Assembly: GCA_016937255.1 (NCBI GenBank) | Contig: JAFGWG010000187.1 | Span: 1-39,967 of the forward strand | Length of the DNA stretch: 39,967 nucleotides | Source of the DNA: Bacteroidales bacterium | Lineage (GTDB): Bacteria; Bacteroidota; Bacteroidia; Bacteroidales; DTU049 | Direction of reading: 5' to 3' | Part shown: positions 25,712 to 34,558 of the stretch, one piece after another | Layout: each line of letters starts with the position of its first letter | Numbering within the stretch: position 1 is the stretch's first letter | Translations under genes and position numbers: made by a program | Notes under the pieces: generated by a model | What the model saw: only the letters and a program-made list of their open reading frames with translations | The model's database searches: none | Told to the model about the DNA's origin: nothing

Positions 25712-28553
25712 GACTATTGTTTTTACGTTTTAAAAAATATGCTTTCAAATGTTTGCCGGTTAAAGAGTTTTTCTTTGCTGCCAGCTGCTCAGGAGTACCT
25801 ACCCCAACAATCTTGCCACCATTTTTACCTCCCCCGGGACCCAAATCTACAATATAATCTGCAAATGCAATTACATCCAAATTATGTTCTATCACAATGG
25901 CTGTATTGCCTTTTGCAACCAGCTCGTTCATCATTTCCAACAAGACCCTGATATCATCGAAATGCAAACCCGTAGTGGGTTCATCGAGAATATAGAGCGT
26001 TTTCCCACTGGCTTTTCGACTCAGTTCTGACGATAATTTTACCCGCTGTGCTTCTCCCCCACTTACTGTGGTTGATTGCTGCCCCAGTGAAATATATCCC
26101 AGACCGACTTTCTGCAGTGTTTTAAGAATACGACGAATACGAGGATGGTTATCGAAAAACTCAACAGACTGATTTATAGTCATATCCAAAACATCACTAA
26201 TGCTTTTTCCTTTAAATCTTACTTCAAGTGTTTCCTTATTGTATCGTTTACCATAACAATCGTCGCAAGTAACATATACATCGGGGAGAAAATTCATTTC
26301 AATGGTTTTTAAACCTGCGCCTTTGCATGTTTCACACCTTCCGCCACTAACATTGAACGAAAAACGGCCTGGCTTATAACCCCTTGCTTTCGACTCGGGC
26401 AATGATGCATAAAGCTTTCTAATTTCATCGAAAACACCAGTATATGTAGCCGGATTTGACCGAGGTGTGCGTCCGATAGGACTTTGATCAATCTCCACCA
26501 CTTTGTCTATCAATTCTAAACCTTCCAGTTTTTGATAAGACAACGGTTCTTTAAGGGAACGATAAAACTCTCTGCTTATTGATGGGTAAAGGGTTTCATT
26601 CACCAAAGTAGATTTACCGCTTCCTGAAACGCCTGTAACACAAATAAATAAACCCAATGGAAATTCCACATCAATTTTTTGAAGATTATGCCCAGAGGCG
26701 CCTTTAAGAACCAGTCGATCTGCACCAGCAGGTCTTCTTATCTCAGGTAAAGGCATTTGTTTACGACCACTAAGATAATCACAGGTAAGCGATGAGCATT
26801 TCATCATCTCAGACAATTTTCCTTCGGCTGAAATAAGCCCACCTTCTCTTCCGGCGCCGGGTCCCATATCGAGAATATAATCGGCAGAACGAATCATTTC
26901 CTCATCATGTTCCACAACAATGACAGAATTACCCATATCGCGCAATTTTCTAACACTGGCAATGAGTTTCCGGTTATCATCCTGATGCAAACCTATGCTT
27001 GGCTCATCGAGAATATAAAGCACACCTCTAAGGCGGCTACCAATCTGTGTAGCCAAGCGTATACGCTGCATCTCACCGCCAGAAAGGCTGTATGCTGGTC
27101 GATCGAGACTAAGGTATTCGAGGCCAACATCCAATAAAAAAGACACGCGTGAAGAAAGCTCTTTTAGTACATCTGTGGCGATAAGATTTTTTCGCTCATC
27201 GAAATGACTAGGCAATTGTTCAATCCAATCTTTTAAGTCTTGAATATCCAAAGAAGAAATATCGTGAATGGTTTTTCCATCAATTCTAAAATTCTGTGCT
27301 TCACTTTTCAAACGAGAACCATTACAAGCAGGGCACTCAGTCATGTTCATAAAAGAATCTGCCCAACGTTTGACGGAAGGCGTTAATTCCTCCTCATTTT
27401 GTTGTTTCAGAATATTGATTATACCATCGAAAGAAAGATTATAGCTTGACGTAACCCCTACATAATCGTTTTTAAGCGTAAGCATTTCATTTGATCCATA
27501 TAAAATAGCATGGAGAGCGTCTTCGTTTAAGTCAGCAACTTCCTCATCGAGGCTTTGACCATATTTTCGGCAAATAAGTTCTACCTGTTTGTAAATCCAA
27601 TTATTTTTATAGGGACCCAGCGGCGCAATTCCACCATTTCTAATGGTAACTCTTGGCTCCGGAATAACTTTCTTCATATCTATTTCAGACACTTTACCGA
27701 TACCCTTACAATTTTGGCAAGCGCCATAAGCAGAATTAAAAGAAAAAGTATTGGGTTCGGGCATTTCATATGAAATTCCACTTTCCTCACACATCAGATT
27801 GCGGCTAAAGAACTTTTTCTCGCTACTTTCATGCTTTATAATGCTGACATTACCTTTTCCGTAACGCAACGCCAGGTCAAGAGCATCTTTCAGCCTCTTT
27901 GCTGATGCATCCTTCACTTCAATTCTATCAATCAGCACATCGATATCATGAATTTTATACCGATCAATCTGCATTTTGGGTTTAAGCTCCACCAATTCCC
28001 CATCGATATACATTTGCATGAAGCCCATTTTTCGATACTGCTCAAAAAGTTCACGATAATGTCCTTTTCGGGCTTTCACCAATGGTGCAAGAATATAAAT
28101 AAGTTCGCTATCGTAACGCAAACTTATTAAATCACGAATTTCCTTATCACTATACTGAACCATTTCCTTACCGGTTTCGCTAGAATATGCTGTTGAAACG
28201 CGGGCAAAGAGCAATCGAAGGTAATCGTAAACCTCTGTGATGGTGCCCACCGTAGAACGAGGATTTTTAGAACCAGATTTCTGTTCAATAGCAATAACAG
28301 GAGAAAGACCACTAATTTTATCTACATCAGGTCTTTTCAGACCACCCATAAATTGCCTTGCATAAGCGGCAAAAGTATCGAGATATCTTCTTTGACCTTC
28401 AGCAAAAATCGTATCAAAAGCAAGTGATGATTTTCCACTGCCACTTAAGCCGGTAATAACCACCAATTCATTGCGAGGAATGCGTAGGTTTATATTGCGC
28501 AGGTTATGTTCCCTGGCACCAATAATTTCAAGATATACACTTTCTTTAGCCAT
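25701..28553 (-). CDS. uvrA: Excinuclease ABC subunit UvrA
   Basis: The 950-residue protein finds bulky DNA lesions in nucleotide excision repair and loads UvrB. It has two ABC ATPase halves: Walker A GLSGSGKSSLAFDT near residue 34 and GVSGSGKSTLVNET near 640, each with an LSGGE/VSGGEAQR signature and an LDEPSIGLH / LDEPTTGLH Walker B. Zinc-finger cysteines are seen in CQNCKGIGK, CPACNGSR, CETCKGAG and CDDCYG. FAEGQRRYLDTFAAYARQFMG is the UvrB-contact area. Length is normal. It lies 13 bp after the transglycosylase and overlaps the LOG gene. Confidence 0.98.
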   Translation of the reverse strand: MAKESVYLEIIGAREHNLRNINLRIPRNELVVITGLSGSGKSSLAFDTIFAEGQRRYLDTFAAYARQFMGGLKRPDVDKISGLSPVIAIEQKSGSKNPRSTVGTITEVYDYLRLLFARVSTAYSSETGKEMVQYSDKEIRDLISLRYDSELIYILAPLVKARKGHYRELFEQYRKMGFMQMYIDGELVELKPKMQIDRYKIHDIDVLIDRIEVKDASAKRLKDALDLALRYGKGNVSIIKHESSEKKFFSRNLMCEESGISYEMPEPNTFSFNSAYGACQNCKGIGKVSEIDMKKVIPEPRVTIRNGGIAPLGPYKNNWIYKQVELICRKYGQSLDEEVADLNEDALHAILYGSNEMLTLKNDYVGVTSSYNLSFDGIINILKQQNEEELTPSVKRWADSFMNMTECPACNGSRLKSEAQNFRIDGKTIHDISSLDIQDLKDWIEQLPSHFDERKNLIATDVLKELSSRVSFLLDVGLEYLSLDRPAYSLSGGEMQRIRLATQIGSRLRGVLYILDEPSIGLHQDDNRKLIASVRKLRDMGNSVIVVEHDEEMIRSADYILDMGPGAGREGGLISAEGKLSEMMKCSSLTCDYLSGRKQMPLPEIRRPAGADRLVLKGASGHNLQKIDVEFPLGLFICVTGVSGSGKSTLVNETLYPSISREFYRSLKEPLSYQKLEGLELIDKVVEIDQSPIGRTPRSNPATYTGVFDEIRKLYASLPESKARGYKPGRFSFNVSGGRCETCKGAGLKTIEMNFLPDVYVTCDDCYGKRYNKETLEVRFKGKSISDVLDMTINQSVEFFDNHPRIRRILKTLQKVGLGYISLGQQSTTVSGGEAQRVKLSSELSRKASGKTLYILDEPTTGLHFDDIRVLLEMMNELVAKGNTAIVIEHNLDVIAFADYIVDLGPGGGKNGGKIVGVGTPEQLAAKKNSLTGKHLKAYFLKRKNNSHGN

Positions 28554-28566
28554 TATTCTTTTTCAA

Positions 28567-29559
28567 CTACTCTATCACAACACTATCCCGAAAAATAGTA
28601 TAAGGTTCCACAACGCTTTCAATCAATTTAGAATGGCTGAATGTTAGAGGTATTTCAATCTCATAGGTTTTTCCAGATGCCACATATAATTTATCAGAAC
28701 GCAACCAAGGATTGGCATATTTCAGCTCCATATAACTCAGGTTATGTTCGCTTGCAAAATCAACAAGACTATTAATAGTTGCATTTACTTTAATCTTTTT
28801 CGTAGGAATTGGCTGATACAGGTCTTTGTTTCGCATAAAAAACCCATATTGAAAAGGTTGTTCATAAATAAGTTTAAGAGCAAGGATGCGATATACGTAG
28901 CGAGCAGTTTCATCATTGAGTAAAAGTGAGAAATAATCTTCCGTTTTTTGACTTTGAATATCTCGTTTTAGTGCACCGCCACCCATATTATATGCTGCTG
29001 CGGCCAGAGTCCAAGATCCAAATTGATTTTTAGAAGCCAACAAATAGCGGCATGCTGCATCAGTAGATTTTTCAAGATTATACCGATCATCTACATCTAC
29101 AGAAACTTCCAATCCATATTCCTGTGCGGTTCCTTTCATAAATTGCCAAACCCCAGAAGCACCAACTGGCGACACAGCATTGGTCAATTCACTTTCAGCC
29201 ATTGCGAGAAACTTAAAATCGTCGGGAATATTATTTTTGGCTAAGATAGGCTCAATCACAGGAAAAAACCTAGCTGAACGTTTTAATAAAAGTATTGAAT
29301 GAGAATGCCAGTACATATTTCTCACAATTTCATTTTCCAATCTCTCGCGAACGATGATATGATCAACAGGAATGAATTCACCAAAAAGTTCTAAAGAATC
29401 TGGAATATAGGGTACGAATATTTTGTATTCCTGACGAGCCAGATTAAAATACTTTTCATCAGCGTCTTTTTGTTCCTGAATACTGGAAAAAATAAATAAT
29501 TGCAGACCTAGTAAAGCAAGTATAGAGAATGCAAAAGTAAATATTAGCCATTTTTTCAT
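28567..29559 (-). CDS. Membrane-anchored lytic transglycosylase (GH23, MltD-like)
   Basis: The protein has about 330 residues (frame open to ATG 29601). One N-terminal membrane helix (WLIFTFAFSILALLGLQLFIF) anchors it facing the periplasm. The GH23 catalytic domain has FLAMAESELTNAVSPVGASGVWQFM, with the catalytic Glu in AES-E, then GLEVSVDVDDRYNLEKSTDAACRYL and LAAAAYNMGGGALKR. It cuts murein to leave 1,6-anhydro ends. The C-terminus (VDFASEHNLSYMELKYANPWL) looks like one degenerate LysM. I chose the Met just before the membrane helix; the longer start at 29601 would leave only 6 bp to the WecA-like stop. It might open the wall for envelope assembly. Confidence 0.88.
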   Translation of the reverse strand: MKKWLIFTFAFSILALLGLQLFIFSSIQEQKDADEKYFNLARQEYKIFVPYIPDSLELFGEFIPVDHIIVRERLENEIVRNMYWHSHSILLLKRSARFFPVIEPILAKNNIPDDFKFLAMAESELTNAVSPVGASGVWQFMKGTAQEYGLEVSVDVDDRYNLEKSTDAACRYLLASKNQFGSWTLAAAAYNMGGGALKRDIQSQKTEDYFSLLLNDETARYVYRILALKLIYEQPFQYGFFMRNKDLYQPIPTKKIKVNATINSLVDFASEHNLSYMELKYANPWLRSDKLYVASGKTYEIEIPLTFSHSKLIESVVEPYTIFRDSVVIE

Positions 29560-29607
29560 TGATTTCAACATTAAATGGTACAAATTCATTAAGAAAAACA
29601 TGCAAAG

Positions 29608-30714
29608 CTAGACAGATTTTTTGTCTTTTTCAGAAGATTTATAATGATCTTCACTGCGATTGAGATGAGAGATCATAAAGAGAGCTCCAAAAACCAGAAT
29701 TATATATGATCCAAAGCCCAATGTCATAAAAGAATTCCAATCAAAAATCAATTCGATCATTTTCAGAACGACAAAAACAGAAATCAAGCTTATCATTACA
29801 TAAATTAAGGCCACATATCTTTCTTTTAAGCCCAAATAAAACAAATGATGAGTAGTATGATCTTTCCCACCTTGCATAGGAGATCTTCCCGCCACAATTC
29901 TCTTAAAGAAAACGGTTGTTGTATCAGTTATTGGCAGAATAAAAATAACCAAAACCAACATGAGTCTATTGATCGCAGGTACCTCCATCGAAAGATCGAC
30001 AATTTTAATATTCCAGGCATATTTAATACCTAAAAAAGCAACAGCAATACCGAGAAACATAGACCCTGTATCGCCCATAAATAACTTGGATGGATGCCAG
30101 TTATAAAACAAAAATCCGCCGAGAGCCGCAATGAGACCAATAATGACAAAAGCATATGAACCATCCTGAGCCCCATTCAATTGAATGATCACTAAAAAGC
30201 TACTTAAGATACCAATACTCACAACAGTTGAAATGGCATCCATATTATCAAGCAAATTAATGGAATTCATAATTCCAATTACCCATATCATAGTGATGGC
30301 AATATCGAGCCAGTAGATTCCACTAATTTGAATATAGGTGCCTGAAACAATCAGTATGGCTCCTACAAGGATTTGTGATCCAAGTTTCAATAATGGTTTG
30401 GTATTGAAGGCATCATCAAACAAACCAGTTAAAAATCCAATAGATACTGCAAGCATAAAACCGAGGAATTCAGTATTTTTAAATAATACAGCGCCTTCGG
30501 GATCAAGAATTAGGAAGGAAATGATAGAAAGTAAAAAAATAATATAGAATGTAATTCCACCAAAAGAGGGCTTGTCGTCTTTAGTCCATCTAATTTCATC
30601 CATTCTGGTATCTCTTCTCCCCATATTGGAAGAGAATTTCAGAAAGAGACCATTAGTCACAGCTGAAAAGCCTAAGGCCAGAAGAAAAAATATCAAAACA
30701 CTAATCCAATTCAT
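29608..30714 (-). CDS. WecA/MraY-family undecaprenyl-phosphate sugar-phosphate transferase
   Basis: The 368-residue polytopic protein has about 10-11 helices. It moves a hexose- or HexNAc-1-phosphate from a UDP-sugar to undecaprenyl phosphate, the first lipid step of O-antigen or exopolysaccharide synthesis. Family motifs are DDKPSFGG near residue 46, LFDDAFNTKPLLKLG near 115, NSINLLDNMDAIS, KLFMGDTGSMFLG and the sugar-recognition loop GGKDHTTHHLFYLG. The third motif ends DA-I-S where WecA and MraY usually have DG. It lies 10 bp after rmlC and before the transglycosylase, as part of the wza-wzc run. MraY itself is unlikely, since no mur genes are near. Confidence 0.9.
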   Translation of the reverse strand: MNWISVLIFFLLALGFSAVTNGLFLKFSSNMGRRDTRMDEIRWTKDDKPSFGGITFYIIFLLSIISFLILDPEGAVLFKNTEFLGFMLAVSIGFLTGLFDDAFNTKPLLKLGSQILVGAILIVSGTYIQISGIYWLDIAITMIWVIGIMNSINLLDNMDAISTVVSIGILSSFLVIIQLNGAQDGSYAFVIIGLIAALGGFLFYNWHPSKLFMGDTGSMFLGIAVAFLGIKYAWNIKIVDLSMEVPAINRLMLVLVIFILPITDTTTVFFKRIVAGRSPMQGGKDHTTHHLFYLGLKERYVALIYVMISLISVFVVLKMIELIFDWNSFMTLGFGSYIILVFGALFMISHLNRSEDHYKSSEKDKKSV

Positions 30715-30724
30715 ACTCTATTTG

Positions 30725-31276
30725 CTAGTCAAAAGGTGTAAGAAAAGTTTTAAAATTCATTGAAGCCTGCACATCCTTCTCGCTAATAGAAACATCATGC
30801 GTTGGCCAATCTATATTCAGATCTACATCATTCCACTGCAGAGTTCCTTCACTTTCTTTATTATAAAAGGCATTCACCTTATAATTGACAATTGTATTTT
30901 CTTCTAATACCAAGAAGCCATGAGCAAATCCTTCAGGAACAAATAGTTGGTTCTTATTTTCATCTGAAAGAATTGCAGAAATGTATTTTCCATAGGTTGG
31001 AGATGACTTTCTTATATCTACTGCCACATCAAATATTGCTCCTGATATTACACGAACCAATTTTGCCTGAGCAAAAGGTGGCTTTTGAAAATGTAACCCT
31101 CTTAAAACAAATTTCGATGATTTTGATTCGTTGTCTTGAATAAAATTTGAAGAAATACCATTTTCCAAAAATCTGATTTTCTGGTATGATTCCATAAAAT
31201 ACCCACGCTCATCAACAAAAACACGTGGAATCAACAGCACTGGTCCTTCTATATTAAAAGTCTTTACCTCAAGCAT
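30725..31276 (-). CDS. rfbC: dTDP-4-dehydrorhamnose 3,5-epimerase family (RmlC/RfbC)
   Basis: The 183-residue cupin epimerises dTDP-4-keto-6-deoxyglucose at C3 and C5 on the way to dTDP-L-rhamnose. Marks are LIPRVFVDERGYFMESY, FVLRGLHFQKPPFAQAKLVRV (catalytic His62), FVPEGFAHGFLVLEE (His121) and LQWNDVDLNIDWP. I start at ATG 31276, which overlaps the wzc stop as ATGCTTGA; the frame is open further upstream, but that part reads through the wzc tail. rfbA, rfbB and rfbD are not in this window, so the sugar donor must come from elsewhere. A 3-epimerase for another deoxysugar cannot be excluded. Confidence 0.92.
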   Translation of the reverse strand: MLEVKTFNIEGPVLLIPRVFVDERGYFMESYQKIRFLENGISSNFIQDNESKSSKFVLRGLHFQKPPFAQAKLVRVISGAIFDVAVDIRKSSPTYGKYISAILSDENKNQLFVPEGFAHGFLVLEENTIVNYKVNAFYNKESEGTLQWNDVDLNIDWPTHDVSISEKDVQASMNFKTFLTPFD

Positions 31277-33668
31277 GTTTCCTACTGAATAATCTTGCAA
31301 ATTTACCAAAAAATCCTTTGCGACGATACTGCTCCTCTTCGTAATACCCATAGCGATCGTGACCATATCCATAACCATATCCATACGCATAACCTCTCGA
31401 CGATCCGGCTCCAGTAATATCAGGATCTACATTGTTTAAAATCACACTTAGATAGCGGAAATTATTTTCATTATAGAGACGTTCAACATTATAAATAAAG
31501 TTACGCTCGGAGAAATTGGCTCTGATGACATAAATTGGATAATCGGCATTTTGCAAACATTTCATTGCATCGCTTACTAAGCCAATTGGCGGAGTATCAA
31601 TAATTACATACGCATATTTTCCACGTAAATACTCCAACATTTCATTCATTTTTTCCCCAAGAATAAGCTCTGAAGGGTTTATTGGTTCTGGTCCTGCTGT
31701 AATGAAATCGAGATTTGCCAAAGCGCTTTTGCGAATACAATTATCAATTTCTTCGTGCCCTGCAAGAATAGAACTCACCCCTTTTTCATTATCTGTATTA
31801 AAACCAAGGTGAATTTTTGGTTTCCTCATATCGAAGTCCAATACTATTACATTCTCTTCGCTAAAAGCAAGCACACCGGCAAGATTAATGGCAACAAAAG
31901 TTTTCCCTTCACCCGATACCGTGCTGGTAATAGAAATGGTTTTAGGAGTGGATCCATTTTTAATAAACTGGAGATTTGTTCGAATAGCCCTTAAAGATTC
32001 AGCTAGAAGAGAACGAGGTCTGGTATCGACAATAAGTTGACTTACTGGAATATAACTTTTGTATTTAGGAATTACACCCAGAACAGGCACAGCAGTATAG
32101 CGGGTAACATCCTTCAAAGATACTACCTCGTTATAGAGCAAATATTTTAGAATAATAAATCCCAGAGATAAAAGAAATGCAAATGCAAAACCACCCAACC
32201 AAATCATTTTCTTATTTGGAAAAACCGGAACAAAGTTGGGCCTAGCTGGCTCCAATACAATAAGCTGACTCACATAACCAGCGATGGCAATAGAATACTC
32301 TATCTTTTTCTCAATAAGCTGATTATAAAATTTCTCATTTACAGAATAATAACGCTCAAGCCTACTTTGATCATCGGGAATATCAATCATACGCTGCCCC
32401 AGAATACTTGCAATTTTATTTCTTTCTACCACTTGTTGGTGCATATCAGAGTTCAACTTTTTAAGCAAACTACTTGCGCTTTGGCGAATCATTTTCTTGT
32501 GATACAAAATTTGCTGGTCTAAACCTTCAATCACAGAAGAAGATTCTGTCATGGTTAGCAAATATTCGTTCCGTTTGAATTCCAATTCCTGTAATGAATT
32601 TAGATATGGAGACAAATAGGTATAGGATTCTGTTCCCGTAAGCATAGAAATCAAGAAAAGTACATCATTATTTTCATCTTCCACAGATTCAATAAAGCTT
32701 GTCAAGGCATCCTTTTCGTATTTACTTTTAGAAATAAGACGATCAAGTTCCATTAAGCGGGTTTTTAATCCACTTTTATCCTGTATAGTATCCGGATTTG
32801 ATACTGATACTTTCTGCAATGAATCTTCAGAATCATTTAGGTTTTCTTCAACAATACCCAATTGACCATCAATGAATTCCAAAATACTCTCAGAACTTTC
32901 TTTCTGCTGCTCTATTTCAAAAGCCTCAAATTCTGCAGTAATGGCATTCACGATATCCGATGCTTTACTGGCATTAATATCTTTAATGCTTATACGAATG
33001 GTTTTAGCAACATCGTTTACCACACTAATATTTACTTTACGCGAATATTGATCTACCAGATTATCCAAATTATTGAATACAATAATGAACTCCTCATTAT
33101 TCATTGTCTGCATGAAGCCAGCAGTATCATTAGGGGCAATACTCAATGCCAACTGCGGGAGAATAAGACTTTCATAGGGCTGAAAAGACACCTCCTGTAT
33201 CCTTCCATCTATTGAAGGATAATTCAATGACAAATGATCTTCATGCACTGTAAGTTCCATTGATTGTCCAAAGAAACTCGAATCAAGAATTTCATACTGA
33301 ATAGTGAAAGGTGCAGATTTATACAGTTCAAAATTCAGAATCTGACCTTTGGCAAATATGCTAACATCGAGGGGTAAATGTGATAAAACACGACGAATAA
33401 AAACCGATGAGCGCATGATCTCAATCTTTTGGTAGATATCTTCGTCGTAAAGGTTTTTGGTTTCAAAAAGTTTCTGAGCCTTATCGTCGCTATTCAGCTG
33501 AACAATAGTACTCGATTCGTAAATCGGCTGTGTATATCTCAAATAAATGAATAGAAGAAGAAAGAGTGATAAAAAAAACAGAATAATCCACTTCAAGTTC
33601 CTCTTTGCAATATAGGTAAAGAGTTTAAAGTCAAATTCATCGTTAAATTTAGATATCTTCTGTATCAT
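31269..33668 (-). CDS. Wzc-like polysaccharide co-polymerase with tyrosine kinase domain
   Basis: The 799-residue inner-membrane protein joins a Wzz chain-length domain to a BY-kinase and controls polymerisation and export of exopolysaccharide. The first helix is at about 29-47 (WIILFFLSLFLLLFIYLRY). A long periplasmic coiled-coil region follows, with the second helix near 500 (GGFAFAFLLSLGFIILKYLLY). The cytoplasmic kinase has Walker A STVSGEGKTFVAINLA, Walker A' VIVLDFDMRKPK and Walker B YVIIDTPP. The C-terminus is a Tyr cluster (nine Tyr in about 25 residues, many as YG), the usual autophosphorylation tail. The Wza-like gene ends 5 bp upstream and rmlC overlaps downstream. Confidence 0.95.
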   Translation of the reverse strand: MIQKISKFNDEFDFKLFTYIAKRNLKWIILFFLSLFLLLFIYLRYTQPIYESSTIVQLNSDDKAQKLFETKNLYDEDIYQKIEIMRSSVFIRRVLSHLPLDVSIFAKGQILNFELYKSAPFTIQYEILDSSFFGQSMELTVHEDHLSLNYPSIDGRIQEVSFQPYESLILPQLALSIAPNDTAGFMQTMNNEEFIIVFNNLDNLVDQYSRKVNISVVNDVAKTIRISIKDINASKASDIVNAITAEFEAFEIEQQKESSESILEFIDGQLGIVEENLNDSEDSLQKVSVSNPDTIQDKSGLKTRLMELDRLISKSKYEKDALTSFIESVEDENNDVLFLISMLTGTESYTYLSPYLNSLQELEFKRNEYLLTMTESSSVIEGLDQQILYHKKMIRQSASSLLKKLNSDMHQQVVERNKIASILGQRMIDIPDDQSRLERYYSVNEKFYNQLIEKKIEYSIAIAGYVSQLIVLEPARPNFVPVFPNKKMIWLGGFAFAFLLSLGFIILKYLLYNEVVSLKDVTRYTAVPVLGVIPKYKSYIPVSQLIVDTRPRSLLAESLRAIRTNLQFIKNGSTPKTISITSTVSGEGKTFVAINLAGVLAFSEENVIVLDFDMRKPKIHLGFNTDNEKGVSSILAGHEEIDNCIRKSALANLDFITAGPEPINPSELILGEKMNEMLEYLRGKYAYVIIDTPPIGLVSDAMKCLQNADYPIYVIRANFSERNFIYNVERLYNENNFRYLSVILNNVDPDITGAGSSRGYAYGYGYGYGHDRYGYYEEEQYRRKGFFGKFARLFSRKHA
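31363..31394. repeat. Hexamer repeat coding the Tyr-Gly tail of the Wzc-like kinase
   Basis: Five near-identical hexamers (CCATAT or CCATAA/CCATAC on the plus strand) code alternating Tyr-Gly. Slippage here would change the number of phosphorylatable tyrosines in frame. Confidence 0.7.
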
Positions 33669-33673
33669 GTGGC

Positions 33674-34423
33674 TCAGTTGGCAGTAATATTATAGATAAT
33701 GGCAAGAGTAGAAATAAGTGAGAGATATGGTCCCACTTCTTCGAGTATTTTACGGCTGATTCTGCTTTGTGGAGTAACATAAATCAAATCATTGGCCTGA
33801 AGAACAAGTGAAGCATATTGCACCTCATCATATTCCGATAAATCGATCATATATATTTTGCTTGTATTTCCATATCTGCGTATCAATTTTATTTTTTGAG
33901 CTTTGCCATTATTAATTCCACCGACCAAAGCCAATGCTTCCACCAAGCTAGTTTGATCATTTTCAAGAGGAATCACCATGGCTCGTGACTCTCCTCCTCC
34001 GGGAAAAACATAAGCTCTTTTGTTCAGCACTCTCACTTGAACATAGGGTTCAATAATGGTTTTACTATACTCAATCACGAGTAAAGAATCTGCCTCCCGT
34101 GTAGTATAACCGGCAAGATAAAAATATCCCAAAATAGGAAGATTTGCTTTGCCATCGCTTTCGATGGTATATGATATCATATCTCCTGAAAGCGCCTGAC
34201 CATTTACAGCCAAAGGTTCAAGTAGTTTTTCCCCATCATTTGAATAGACTTTAACCGAGATTTCATCACCCTGAGAAAGATAATACTGTGTAGAACTCAG
34301 TAGCTCTGAATTTGGTGACAAAACCTCATGCGACCTCAAATGAAACATCTCATTGGTACTTCTGCAGGAATTTAGAGTTTGCAGAACAACGATTAAGAAA
34401 ATTATTTTTAGTGTTTGCCTCAT
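33674..34423 (-). CDS. Wza-like polysaccharide export lipoprotein
   Basis: The protein has 249 residues. A lipoprotein signal (LQTLNSC, lipidated Cys20) precedes the Poly_export domain (YYLSQGDEISVKVYSNDGE, ILGYFYLAGYTTREADSLLV, PYVQVRVLNKRAYVFPGGGE) and an SLBB-like domain (LVEALALVGGINNGKAQKIKLIRR). The C-terminus (LSLISTLAIIYNITAN) is hydrophobic and could span the outer membrane. It forms the outer-membrane exit for exopolysaccharide together with the Wzc-like kinase 5 bp downstream. Start is the ATG at 34423, first gene of the run. Confidence 0.93.
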   Translation of the reverse strand: MRQTLKIIFLIVVLQTLNSCRSTNEMFHLRSHEVLSPNSELLSSTQYYLSQGDEISVKVYSNDGEKLLEPLAVNGQALSGDMISYTIESDGKANLPILGYFYLAGYTTREADSLLVIEYSKTIIEPYVQVRVLNKRAYVFPGGGESRAMVIPLENDQTSLVEALALVGGINNGKAQKIKLIRRYGNTSKIYMIDLSEYDEVQYASLVLQANDLIYVTPQSRISRKILEEVGPYLSLISTLAIIYNITAN

Positions 34424-34443
34424 TAAAATACAGTTCAGAATGC

Positions 34444-34451
34444 CAAAAATA
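34444..34451 (-). promoter_or_regulatory. Bacteroidota -7 element for the wza-wzc run
   Basis: TATTTTTG on the minus strand fits TAnnTTTG and lies 21 nt before the Wza-like ATG. No clean -33 TTTG is visible. It lies in the 135-bp gap 34424-34558, which holds no gene and no strong terminator. Confidence 0.45.
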
Positions 34452-34558
34452 CCATTTTTTTACTATTTAATAGGTATTAACAGCTACATTTTCCCTACAA
34501 TACGTTGTTAATAATAAAATGTTCCTTTTGAAGGCAAGTTTTTTATTGAGTTTTATAA

